A stretch of DNA of 64,000 bases. Source: CAUPWF01 sp964369755 (GTDB lineage Bacteria > Bacillota > Clostridia > Lachnospirales > Lachnospiraceae). The position numbers and the translations under genes were made by a program. This document shows positions 45,039 through 53,353 of the stretch, one piece after another (the stretch's first letter is position 1; each line of letters begins with the position of its first letter). The DNA lies in assembly GCA_964369755.1 (NCBI GenBank), contig CAYJFY010000006.1:26109-90108 (forward strand), read 5' to 3'. The notes beneath the pieces are model-generated. The model saw only the letters and a program-made list of their open reading frames with translations. It was not told the origin of the DNA and ran no database searches.

Positions 45039-46382
45039 TTATGTTTCTGGAATCATTTTCTTCGTCATTTTATTGATATACCAGTAATAATATGGCACCA
45101 ATGGAATCAATGCCGATAACCATGCAATTGGATCTGTTAAGCTAATTGCAATGAATTGCAATGATTCAAATAGAAATACAATGGTCAATCCACGTGCAAT
45201 CAACTCCGCAATCCCCCCGAGAAGTGGCACCAATCCATTTCCTAATCCCTGGAGTGCATTTCGATACACAAAGATCAATCCTAATGGGATATAGAACCAT
45301 AGGCATATGTGGAATAGTTGTCGTGATATCTCGACCAATTGTCCGTTGGTGTCCTCTGCAAACAACACAATCAGATGTGGACAGATAAAATATGCTACTG
45401 CCATTGCTATCACACAATACCCCGTTACAATCTTCAACGCCGCAGACACCCCGTGTTTTACTCGCTCGAACTTCATAGCTCCAAAGTTCTGTCCCACAAA
45501 ACTTGCAAGCGCCGCTCCAACCGCAATCGGAAACTGAATCAAAATCCCTTGAATCTTCATGGATCCAGAGAATGCAGCTATATGCAAGGATCCCAGCAAG
45601 TTGAGTGACCCTTGAACGATCATGGTACCAATGGCTGTGATCGAAAATTGTAATGCCATGGGAATTCCAATTCCCAATAATTGTATCATGGTAGCGAGTC
45701 TAAATTGTCCTTCTTCTTTCGAGAAACGGATCTCTGGATATTTTCTCAAAACGTAAATCAAACACAACACACCTGAAATCACTTGAGACAAGACTGTTGC
45801 ATAACCTGCTCCTGCAACACCAAATGGCAATACCGCCACAAAAAGTATGTCCAATCCAATATTGATCACCGACGAAAACGCAAGAAAATAAAGTGGTGTC
45901 TTGCTATCTCCCATCGCTCTGGCGATGGATGCCAACATATTATATAGGAAACTTGCTATCAAACCCGCATAAATAACTGTAATATATGATTTTGTATCAT
46001 AATAAATCTCTTCTGGTGTATTCATAAGCTGCAGGATGGTATCATTTGCCAATAACAAGCCCACAGTCATCACGATCACAAACCCAATACAGATATATGT
46101 AGAGATGGCTACATAATGTCTTAGCCTTCTATCGTCTTTGGCTCCATATGCTTGAGATATCAGAACCCCAAACCCGTTGGTAAGACCTACTACCCAACCG
46201 ATGACCAAAAATATAATCGACCCTGTCATACCAACAGAAGCCAACGCGTCTACTCCCAAGAATTGTCCTACAATGATTATATCTACCACATTATATAGAT
46301 TCTGAAATAGATTCCCTGCTAATATCGGCAACATAAAAAGCAATATCTTCTTTAATGGACTTCCCTGTGTTAAATCATTCAT
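45039..46382 (-). CDS. MATE family efflux transporter
   Basis: 447 residues with 12 membrane helices. N-terminal NDLTQGSPLKKILLFMLPILAGNLFQNLYNVVDIIIVGQFLG and SVGMTGSIIFLVIGWVVGLTNGFGVLISQAYGAKD are typical of the DinF/NorM-like branch; a repeat of the motif appears as PMALQFSITAIGTMIVQGSLNLLG and FVGQNFGA. It exports drugs or metabolites in exchange for Na+ or H+. AAGGG precedes the ATG. Substrate cannot be inferred. Confidence 0.93.
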   Translation of the reverse strand: MNDLTQGSPLKKILLFMLPILAGNLFQNLYNVVDIIIVGQFLGVDALASVGMTGSIIFLVIGWVVGLTNGFGVLISQAYGAKDDRRLRHYVAISTYICIGFVIVMTVGLLLANDTILQLMNTPEEIYYDTKSYITVIYAGLIASFLYNMLASIARAMGDSKTPLYFLAFSSVINIGLDILFVAVLPFGVAGAGYATVLSQVISGVLCLIYVLRKYPEIRFSKEEGQFRLATMIQLLGIGIPMALQFSITAIGTMIVQGSLNLLGSLHIAAFSGSMKIQGILIQFPIAVGAALASFVGQNFGAMKFERVKHGVSAALKIVTGYCVIAMAVAYFICPHLIVLFAEDTNGQLVEISRQLFHICLWFYIPLGLIFVYRNALQGLGNGLVPLLGGIAELIARGLTIVFLFESLQFIAISLTDPIAWLSALIPLVPYYYWYINKMTKKMIPET

Positions 46383-46507
46383 ATGTATCCCTTCTTTCCG
46401 TAATTGGAATATATCATTTCGTACTTGTTCAAGGTATTATATAACATCTGTATCCCACTTACAAGAAATAAATTTGCATTTTATGTAATTTTTTTATGAG
46501 ATTTTTA

Positions 46508-46536
46508 TTGACTTTTGATTCTATTTGTAGTAATAT
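46508..46536 (+). promoter_or_regulatory. Promoter of the tRNA-Arg gene
   Basis: TTGACT (46508-46513), 17 bases, TAATAT (46531-46536), 21 bases before the tRNA. Confidence 0.65.
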
Positions 46537-46557
46537 TATTTTTGCTGTTAAGGCAAT

Positions 46558-46631
46558 GTGGGTGTAGCTCAGCTGGATAGAGCGTTTGGCTACGGACCAA
46601 AAGGTCGGGAGTTCGAATCTTCTCACCCACG
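46558..46631 (+). tRNA. tRNA-Arg (anticodon ACG)
   Basis: A 74-base cloverleaf: acceptor GTGGGTG pairs with CACCCAC, D arm GCTC/GAGC, anticodon stem TTTGG/CCAAA with loop CTACGGA (anticodon ACG), T arm GGGAG/CTTCT around TTCGAAT. CCA is not encoded. ACG is normally edited to ICG to read CGU, CGC and CGA. A terminator follows immediately. Confidence 0.95.
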
Positions 46632-46640
46632 TAGAAAAAA

Positions 46641-46665
46641 GGATGCGAGTTTCGCATCCTTTTTT
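46641..46665 (+). terminator. Terminator of the tRNA gene
   Basis: GGATGCGA (46641-46648) and TCGCATCC (46652-46659) with a 3-base loop, followed by six T. Confidence 0.9.
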
Positions 46666-46692
46666 CTTATCTGGTATCATCCATTCAAAGTC

Positions 46693-46733
46693 TGGGGAAA
46701 ATTCCACTTCATTCATCTTCCCCCGTCCCCAAT
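46693..46733. repeat. GGGGACGG element, degraded copy F
   Basis: TGGGGAAAATTCC on the left and TTCCCCCGTCCCCAAT on the right keep the family ends but the stem is imperfect. The element provides the last codons and the stop of the RACo-like gene, whose C-terminus reads LLGTGEDE. Confidence 0.6.
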
Positions 46734-48907
46734 AGCATGCACTCCACATAGAGTTCTTGAAAACGTAAGTTCATAGCCAAATCCACTTCTTCTGCCGCTT
46801 CTACTATCTTTTCTAACGTTTTATCCCCATTTTCATCTAACAAATATTTTATCGCTCCACCTAGTGAAGTATTTCCAACTGCTTTTATCTTCTCTAGACT
46901 CTCTTCCGCAAACATCCCCAAGGCGACAGCCTTTTCCCGATTAATCTTATAACCGAATCCACCTGCCAGATATATTGTTTCCACCTCAGCATAAGATATA
47001 CCTGCCGTTTCAATTAAGGTTTCTACTCCTGCACGAATCGCCGCCTTGGCGAGCTGTATTTCACGAATGCCTTTCTGCGTAAGGACAATCATTTCTCCAC
47101 TCGCTGCCTTCGCTAGTGGATATCCTGCCTCAAAATATTCATCATCCAACAAACCTGTTTCATCCACAAGTTCTTCCCTTAAAAGTTCAGCAACGATTTC
47201 TAATACTCCTGTGCCGCAGATTCCCTCTGCCTCTCCGCCTCCAATAATCTCGAGTCTAGCTTCTCCCTCTTCTATGGTCACCCCGCTGATTGCACCTTGT
47301 ACCCCTGCCATCCCCCATGTAATATTGCCACCTTCAAAAGCCGGTCCCATGGCGGTGGATGTAACAAAAGCCTTTTCAGAGTTTCCAAGCACCATTTCTC
47401 CGTTTGTTCCCAAGTCTACCAATAAAGAATATGCTCTTCCCTTCATCATCTCACAATCATAGATCCCCGAAACAATATCGGCACCCACATAGGTCGATAT
47501 TCCTGGCAAGATAGTGACTTTTGCCCTCCAATCCGCTTCCCCTTGAAACACTTCTTGAAATTCTAGTGTCATTTGACGAATGTCAATTGGTGTGAATGGT
47601 GCAACGCCCAGTGTGTCGCAAGAAAAGCCCAATAACAAGTGTAGCATTGTCGTATTGCCTGCGATTACAACGGATTCGATATCCTGATATGGCATACCAG
47701 CACGTTCCACACTACCTTCTAATTTCCCTTGCACAAGGCTCTTCATCCCCTGTAGCAAATCTTCACAGATTCGTGTTCTCAGCACTTCGCCTTTTCCGTC
47801 GTTTGATGCTTGGATACGACTGATGACATCCCCGCCATATGCCCGTTGTCGATTCACGGTGGTATATGTGTCAACGATTCCTCCTGATTTCAGATCGACC
47901 AAAGCCATCGCAATCGTCGTTGTTCCTAAATCAATAGCAATTCCATATTCACTAGAGTTCTTCTCAGCTTGTGCAGTCTGTTCTCCCAAAAGTACACCGA
48001 CCACTTCCATTTCACTCTCATGATGGTTCTGCAGTAAATGCACGTCGCAGTCTTTTGTAACCCTTCGCTTACATGCCAATGACACCTGGGTTTCCTCGTC
48101 TACCCTCACCTGACATTTCCCACAGTTTCCACTCCCTCCACAAGGTGCTGGAATATAGATTCCTCCACGAACGAGTGATTCTAATATGGTTTCACCCTCC
48201 GCATTTGTCACCGTTCCTAGCAAGTCACCAGCCTTGCTGTAGATATGCAGTTCCACATCATAGACTTTTCGAAGCTTGCACGCTGTGTTGGGACAAGATC
48301 TACAGTTGTGCTCCAATTTAAATGTTTCTACATCTTCACAGAGGCGTAGCAGCTGGCAGGTAGACTTCACCGGCTCTAACATATAGCCCACTGTAATATC
48401 CATGTCGAGATATTCTGCCGCCCTACATTTTGCAAATGCAATCTGCTGAAACTCCATGGGAATATCCACAGGTGCCTCCAAGCGACGGTCAATCCCCATG
48501 CCAATTTCCAAACAGAGAGATTTTATGTATGTGCGAAATTCTTTTTCCATAGAAAAAAGGCATGTGTCCGCAAGGGCATCCGCTAACATTCCTTTGAGGT
48601 AGTCTCCCTCATCAAAATATCTGCGACTAAACTCGCTGGCCTCTCTTCCTATCGTAAGAATGGCATAGAGCACCTTATCATCCGAAGATAAGATGCCGTC
48701 TACCATCACTGTTTCTTCTATATTAGAGAGAGCCACGATTGCCTCTGCTTTCACAAGCCCAAGTATCACTGGTTCTAGTTCCATTAATTCTTCTAACGTA
48801 TCTTCGTAAACAGGACTCTCTGGATAGCAATCAATCAAATCCATTACTTGCTTTCGATCTATCTCAATGTGAAACCCATCAAATACCCTAATCTCGCCCT
48901 GTTTCAT
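46709..48907 (-). CDS. RACo-like ATP-dependent corrinoid activator (ferredoxin plus ASKHA domain)
   Basis: 732 residues. The N-terminal 200 residues resemble the activation domain of B12-dependent methionine synthase (DKVLYAILTIGREASEF). They are followed by a Cys cluster (NCRSCPNTACK), a 2Fe-2S ferredoxin domain (C256, C262, C265, C279 in PCGGSGNCGKC and ACK) and the DUF4445 ASKHA ATPase (IAIDLGTTTIAMALVDL, VIAGNTTMLHLLLG, LVDLGTNGEMVLG, IYLAGGFG). Such proteins reduce inactive Co(II) corrinoid to Co(I) at the cost of ATP. It follows the corrinoid protein gene by 48 bases and must serve it. The final residues are encoded by a repeat element. Confidence 0.92.
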   Translation of the reverse strand: MKQGEIRVFDGFHIEIDRKQVMDLIDCYPESPVYEDTLEELMELEPVILGLVKAEAIVALSNIEETVMVDGILSSDDKVLYAILTIGREASEFSRRYFDEGDYLKGMLADALADTCLFSMEKEFRTYIKSLCLEIGMGIDRRLEAPVDIPMEFQQIAFAKCRAAEYLDMDITVGYMLEPVKSTCQLLRLCEDVETFKLEHNCRSCPNTACKLRKVYDVELHIYSKAGDLLGTVTNAEGETILESLVRGGIYIPAPCGGSGNCGKCQVRVDEETQVSLACKRRVTKDCDVHLLQNHHESEMEVVGVLLGEQTAQAEKNSSEYGIAIDLGTTTIAMALVDLKSGGIVDTYTTVNRQRAYGGDVISRIQASNDGKGEVLRTRICEDLLQGMKSLVQGKLEGSVERAGMPYQDIESVVIAGNTTMLHLLLGFSCDTLGVAPFTPIDIRQMTLEFQEVFQGEADWRAKVTILPGISTYVGADIVSGIYDCEMMKGRAYSLLVDLGTNGEMVLGNSEKAFVTSTAMGPAFEGGNITWGMAGVQGAISGVTIEEGEARLEIIGGGEAEGICGTGVLEIVAELLREELVDETGLLDDEYFEAGYPLAKAASGEMIVLTQKGIREIQLAKAAIRAGVETLIETAGISYAEVETIYLAGGFGYKINREKAVALGMFAEESLEKIKAVGNTSLGGAIKYLLDENGDKTLEKIVEAAEEVDLAMNLRFQELYVECMLLGTGEDE

Positions 48908-48955
48908 AAATCCACCCCTAGTTTTCTATCCTTCCAATCACCATTTTCGTCTAGT

Positions 48956-49591
48956 TTATCCTAGAACTGCTGCCCTTGCGACCTCTCCACAAGTCGCTGC
49001 ATCTGGTGTGTAATAATTCGCTCCAATTTGATCCGCGAAGTTTTGATTCACAGGCGCACCACCAATCATAACGATATACTTATCTCTGATTCCTTTTTCT
49101 TGCAAATCATCGATTACTGTTTTCATAAATGGCATGGTGGTTGTCAATAAGGCTGACATACAGATTACATCTGCATCTGCCTCTTCTGCCGCAGTTATAA
49201 ACTTCTCTGAATCCACGTCAACACCTACATCGATGACTTCGAATCCAGCACCCTTCAACATGATAGCCACTAGGTTTTTACCGATGTCATGCAAGTCCCC
49301 TTTTACCGTTCCAATTACAACCTTTCCAACTGGCTCATTTCCAACCTCTACTAATTTCGGCTCTAAAATACTTAACCCGGCATTCATTGCACGTGCCGCA
49401 ACCAACACCTCTGGTACAAACACTTCATTATTTTTGAACTTTTCTCCGATAATCATCATCCCGCTTAACAAACCATCATCTAGGATTTCTTTTGGTGAGA
49501 TCCCCTCTTCCAACGCTTGCTGTACGAGTAATTTCACATTTTTTGCACGTCCCTTTTGTAGTAATTCCGACATTTCATTAATAATTGACAT
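48956..49591 (-). CDS. Corrinoid methyl-carrier protein
   Basis: 211 residues. N-terminal four-helix cap (MSELLQKGRAKNVKLLVQQALEEGISPKEILDDGLLSGMMIIGEKFKNNEVFVPEVLVAARAM) and a C-terminal B12-binding Rossmann domain with DLHDIGKN, where H101 is the lower axial cobalt ligand, plus GVDVDSEKF and MIGGAPVNQNFADQIGANYYTPDA. It is the methyl shuttle between substrate methyltransferase and acceptor methyltransferase, as MtaC/MttC/MtvC. AAAGGAG places the start at 49591 rather than 49648. Divergent from the PocR-type regulator. Confidence 0.95.
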   Translation of the reverse strand: MSIINEMSELLQKGRAKNVKLLVQQALEEGISPKEILDDGLLSGMMIIGEKFKNNEVFVPEVLVAARAMNAGLSILEPKLVEVGNEPVGKVVIGTVKGDLHDIGKNLVAIMLKGAGFEVIDVGVDVDSEKFITAAEEADADVICMSALLTTTMPFMKTVIDDLQEKGIRDKYIVMIGGAPVNQNFADQIGANYYTPDAATCGEVARAAVLG

Positions 49592-49764
49592 AAATTTCTC
49601 CTTTACTCTTCGATCACATATATTTTTATTAATTATATCATTTTTCAATATTGAAATTATAAATTATTTTGGATTTTTAGTAGTTTTTCTAGAATTTTTG
49701 TGTTATAAATAAACTAAACATTCTGCAAAACTAAGTACGGATAACAATAGAAGGGAAGATGCAT

Positions 49765-51015
49765 ATGGAGCCATATATTTACACGATAATCGAGGAAGAA
49801 AAGTTAAGAGAGATGCTGGTAGCCTTCCAAGTCTGCACCAACCTCCCTGTTCAAATCATCGACGAAAAGGGAAACACACTTCTCTCCCATGGACAATCCG
49901 TAGAATTCTGCAAAGAATTTCGCAAGCATCTTCCACCTTCTGAATCTTGTAAGATTATCCACGACAAGGCCAGCCGCCATGCCATGGCTCTAGGAGAGAC
50001 TTATATCTTCTCCTGCCATGCCAATTTAAACCATATTGTATTTCCACTGATTAATAAAAATGCACTATTTGGCTCTGTCTTAGTCGGCCCATTTCTGATG
50101 GATGAACCAGATTCTCTACTGATCTTGGATATCGCGAATCATTATTCCATTCCAACATCCTCCTTATTGGAATTGTACGATACATCCAATCAATTGACCG
50201 TAGTCCCACCAAGTACGGTGACTCAAATCAGTCGATTGCTTTACTACTTATTATCGAACCTAGTGCATGATAGCCGCGACCAATTCGTCGCCAACCAACA
50301 TAAGCTTCTACAGCAATCCAAGATCAACGAGTCCATTCAGATGTATAAAACAAGCGGTCAGATAGACCCTATATTCTATCCATTTGAAAAGGAACGGGAA
50401 CTAATCGCAAAAGTAAAATCAGGAGATGCCAAGGAGGCAAAAGGAATCCTCAACGATCTCTTGGGCTATGTTCTATTCTCCGAAGGCAGTAGCTTAGATA
50501 CTGTGAAGACCCGCTCCATCGAACTTTCCTCGCTATTATCTAGAGCATCCATCGAAGGTGGTGCGCCGACCGATAAGATTTTGATCTTGAATAATGATTT
50601 CTTAAAATCCATGATGAGTATCACTACATTAGATGATCTCTGCATAAAACTACAAGAATGTGTAGAAACCTTCACCGAGAGCATGTTTGTACACACCCAC
50701 TCCTCAAACAATGATGTCATTCAAAAAGCGGCGCAATATATTGCCAAGAATTTTTCCTCTCCTCTTACGTTGGAAGAGGTTGCAAACTACGTACACTTGA
50801 ATCCATCGTATTTTTCCACCATATTCAAACAAGCAACCGATTCTTCCTTCAAAGAACACCTTACCATGGTGCGCATCGAAGAGAGCAAACGATTGCTTGC
50901 GAATACAGATTATGCAATTATCGACATTGCTACTGCTACTGGTTTTGAGGATCAGAGTTATTTCTCTAAAGTCTTCAAGAAATATACTGGTCTCACCCCG
51001 AAACAATACCGATAA
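49765..51015 (+). CDS. PocR-domain AraC family regulator of the methyltransferase genes
   Basis: About 416 residues. The N-terminal PocR sensory domain (EEEKLREMLVAFQVCTNLPVQIIDEKGNTLLSHG, ESCKIIHDKASRHAMALGETYIFSCHANLNHIVFPL, GSVLVGPFLMDEPD) holds Cys and His residues found in this class. A middle helical region follows, then a C-terminal AraC double HTH (NFSSPLTLEEVANYVHLNPSYFSTIFKQATDSSFKEHLT, IIDIATATGFEDQSYFSKVFKKYTGLTPKQYR). PocR domains sense small organics such as propanediol, so the domain may bind the methyl donor. ATGs at 49759 and 49765 are both possible; the latter is spaced better from AAGGG. It lies inside the corrinoid cluster. Confidence 0.92.
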   Translation: MEPYIYTIIEEEKLREMLVAFQVCTNLPVQIIDEKGNTLLSHGQSVEFCKEFRKHLPPSESCKIIHDKASRHAMALGETYIFSCHANLNHIVFPLINKNALFGSVLVGPFLMDEPDSLLILDIANHYSIPTSSLLELYDTSNQLTVVPPSTVTQISRLLYYLLSNLVHDSRDQFVANQHKLLQQSKINESIQMYKTSGQIDPIFYPFEKERELIAKVKSGDAKEAKGILNDLLGYVLFSEGSSLDTVKTRSIELSSLLSRASIEGGAPTDKILILNNDFLKSMMSITTLDDLCIKLQECVETFTESMFVHTHSSNNDVIQKAAQYIAKNFSSPLTLEEVANYVHLNPSYFSTIFKQATDSSFKEHLTMVRIEESKRLLANTDYAIIDIATATGFEDQSYFSKVFKKYTGLTPKQYR

Positions 51016-51033
51016 TCTCTTTTCTATCCGTGA

Positions 51034-52386
51034 TTATTTCTTTTTACTTACTGCCGCTTGGAAACAGGCGGTTAGTTCTGCTGTGTCTGGTAGAATACTA
51101 CTATACTTCACTTCTCCATCCACACAGATGGTTGGCACTTGTGTCGCACCTAATTTCATCATACACACAACACCCTCTTTTTCTTTGATCTTGTGCTCGA
51201 TAATGATTACATCATCTTTCACCGGTTCTGCAGCCACGCGAACTGCTTCCATATTGTATTGGCAAGCCGCACAAGACTCCGAATCCAAGGTAATACAATC
51301 GATGATAACCTTATCCGAATCCGCATAGTTTGGCAACTCATACTCCACACCTTCCATTACATCCCCACCTTCGAAGATGTCCTTGATATCTCCATGCACC
51401 GTTTTCGTTACTGCAAGCACATTATCCACTGGTGTTGCATATGGCATATCACAGCCTGGCGCAAGGATAAATCCCTTGTGTCCCCCGATTTGCATACAAG
51501 CCTGTGCATCTTGCATATTGTCATATGGTGTTCCAAATAACATGGTCAATGTCAACTTAATATTTCCACCTACTGACACATTGTATTTCTTCGCTGTATC
51601 TACAACATATTGCAGGTCACAGTTCTCATCCACAGATAGATTATCACAGTTCGTCTGGCACATTCCTTCAATATTTCTCGTAGCATCACCGCAAACAAAG
51701 AGCGATCCTAACTTCCCTCTCGAGTGAATATAGTCGAACACTTCCTTGCAATAAGGCGCCACGAAATCCTCGAAATTGCTTGGAGAAATCTGAGAGGTCA
51801 TCGGGTCAACCAATGCCACGATATCAACCCCAGCGTCGATGTACATCTTCGCTGTTTGGATGGCAACCTTTTGACAAAACTCCATCACTTCTTCCACATC
51901 CTCTGGCTCATCAATCATATCATAGAAAATGTCCGTTCCTTTTAGATGTAGTGCCAAGGTAAACGGCCCTGTAATCAGCCCATACACCGCCATCTTATCC
52001 CCCAACTCTTCTACAATTCTTCTCGTTGCAGAAAGCGCGATTGGAAAACGTCCGTCCTCCTCTGTTGGGATCTTCAAGTCTTCTAACTTGGCTCCATCTT
52101 CTAGCACATGTGTAGAAACCGCAGGTGGATTCTCCTTTGCATACGTAAGGCCACAACCCATCGCTTCTGCCTCTAATTGTAAATCGAACATAGTAGGTAG
52201 TCCATCTGGCTTGTAGAGTTCAAATGATTTCTTCACACCTTCTACAATCAGGTCTTCACTCTTAAAATAACTTTCGCAATCTACTCCTAACAAACTAGCT
52301 GCATGGCATCCTACAAATGGAACCCATGGAATTCTATCTACATCCTTGCACTGCATTGCATCTAATACTAATTGTTTCCTATTCAT
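51034..52386 (-). CDS. MtaA/UroD-family corrinoid methyltransferase fused to a thioredoxin-fold domain
   Basis: 450 residues. Residues 1-345 are a uroporphyrinogen-decarboxylase-type barrel of the MtaA/CmuA methyltransferase group (RIPWVPFVGCHAASLLG, GLITGPFTLALHLKGT, LVDPMTSQISPSNFEDFVAPY, ILAPGCDMPYATPVDNV). The expected zinc motif HxCG reads FVCG (F230, C232), with C312 retained. Residues about 360-445 form a thioredoxin-like domain with CAAC (C372, C375) and a cis-Pro-type VPTICVDG. MtaA moves a methyl group from corrinoid to a thiol. A redox or thiol-bearing C-terminal domain is unusual. GGAGGAG precedes the ATG; last of three minus-strand genes. Confidence 0.88.
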   Translation of the reverse strand: MNRKQLVLDAMQCKDVDRIPWVPFVGCHAASLLGVDCESYFKSEDLIVEGVKKSFELYKPDGLPTMFDLQLEAEAMGCGLTYAKENPPAVSTHVLEDGAKLEDLKIPTEEDGRFPIALSATRRIVEELGDKMAVYGLITGPFTLALHLKGTDIFYDMIDEPEDVEEVMEFCQKVAIQTAKMYIDAGVDIVALVDPMTSQISPSNFEDFVAPYCKEVFDYIHSRGKLGSLFVCGDATRNIEGMCQTNCDNLSVDENCDLQYVVDTAKKYNVSVGGNIKLTLTMLFGTPYDNMQDAQACMQIGGHKGFILAPGCDMPYATPVDNVLAVTKTVHGDIKDIFEGGDVMEGVEYELPNYADSDKVIIDCITLDSESCAACQYNMEAVRVAAEPVKDDVIIIEHKIKEKEGVVCMMKLGATQVPTICVDGEVKYSSILPDTAELTACFQAAVSKKK

Positions 52387-52400
52387 CACTTCTCCTCCGA

Positions 52401-53342
52401 TTATTCATATATAGTCAGCGGCTGCTGGAAGTATTTTCCCCAGATTTCAACCAACCATTCCCTGTATTCCTTCTCGTCCTTGCCAATTGTCACAAATTTT
52501 GTCTTCGTCAACTTCTGCTTCTTCAGTAGCTCTGCTGCCTTCATTTCGATATGTGATTCCACCACATCCACCTTCTTCCAGCCCTCTGCGGTAAGCACGA
52601 ATCCTTTCGCCCTGTACAAACGTCCACAGATTTCTTTCAGGAAATCCTGAAAAACCTCAGTTTCCACCACTTCATCGCACTCCAAGGAATAAGACACAAA
52701 TTTGTTATAGCACTTATTTGTTGTCTCACCATCATATCCATTATCTAGCAACTCCTGCTCTAACACTTCAAATGGCACCTTCGCATACATCGTCTCATAG
52801 ACCTTAGCATCTGGATTCAACTCCAACACTTTCTGCCTACAACTAGCTACCATCTCTTGATTTACCATATCTACCTTGTTCAATACGAAGAAGTTACTAC
52901 TGAGTACTTGATTCTTGATCGATGGTAACACTTCCACATGATTCAAAAATGTCATGGAATCCAAGACACAGATTGCTCCCTTGTATTCATAGCTTCGTCC
53001 ACCCACTTCTACCCCTTGTTTCAGGAGCTTATGAATATTAGACGGATCCGCCATCCCTGAATTCTCTATGATCAGCACATCAATGTCACTGGTTGAAAAG
53101 GCTCTCAGCACAGAGATAAAATCCCCCTGCTTACAATAGCAGTAAATAGAACCATTGGTAATCTCCGTCATCTGGATTCCATTTTGCTCTACCAACATTC
53201 CATCGATGCTGACAGTCCCCAGTTCATTGACCAAAATCCCTAGCTTCTTATCCGAAAATTTTTCCAAAAACTCAGTCATAAAAGTAGTTTTTCCCGATCC
53301 AAGAAACCCAGAAATCACATATATTTCAATTTCATTTCTCAT
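52401..53342 (-). CDS. G3E family GTPase (CobW/HypB/UreG-like)
   Basis: 313 residues. P-loop GFLGSGKTTFMTEF, ENSGMADP (switch) and NKVD nucleotide-specificity motif give a G3E GTPase, and the C-terminal part resembles the CobW C-terminal domain (LYRAKGFVLTAEGWKKVDVVESHIEM). The usual CxCC metal motif is altered: NGSIYCYCKQGD. The family delivers metals or assists cofactor insertion. Being between two UroD-type methyltransferases, it may help metallate one of them or handle corrinoid (inference). Gaps to both neighbours are under 15 bases, so one operon. Confidence 0.9.
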   Translation of the reverse strand: MRNEIEIYVISGFLGSGKTTFMTEFLEKFSDKKLGILVNELGTVSIDGMLVEQNGIQMTEITNGSIYCYCKQGDFISVLRAFSTSDIDVLIIENSGMADPSNIHKLLKQGVEVGGRSYEYKGAICVLDSMTFLNHVEVLPSIKNQVLSSNFFVLNKVDMVNQEMVASCRQKVLELNPDAKVYETMYAKVPFEVLEQELLDNGYDGETTNKCYNKFVSYSLECDEVVETEVFQDFLKEICGRLYRAKGFVLTAEGWKKVDVVESHIEMKAAELLKKQKLTKTKFVTIGKDEKEYREWLVEIWGKYFQQPLTIYE

Positions 53343-53353
53343 AGAGTCACCGA

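Noticed and set aside
49134..49712. 192-codon plus-strand frame
   Set aside because: Opposite to the corrinoid protein gene, Ser/Thr/Phe-rich, shadow of a well-supported gene.
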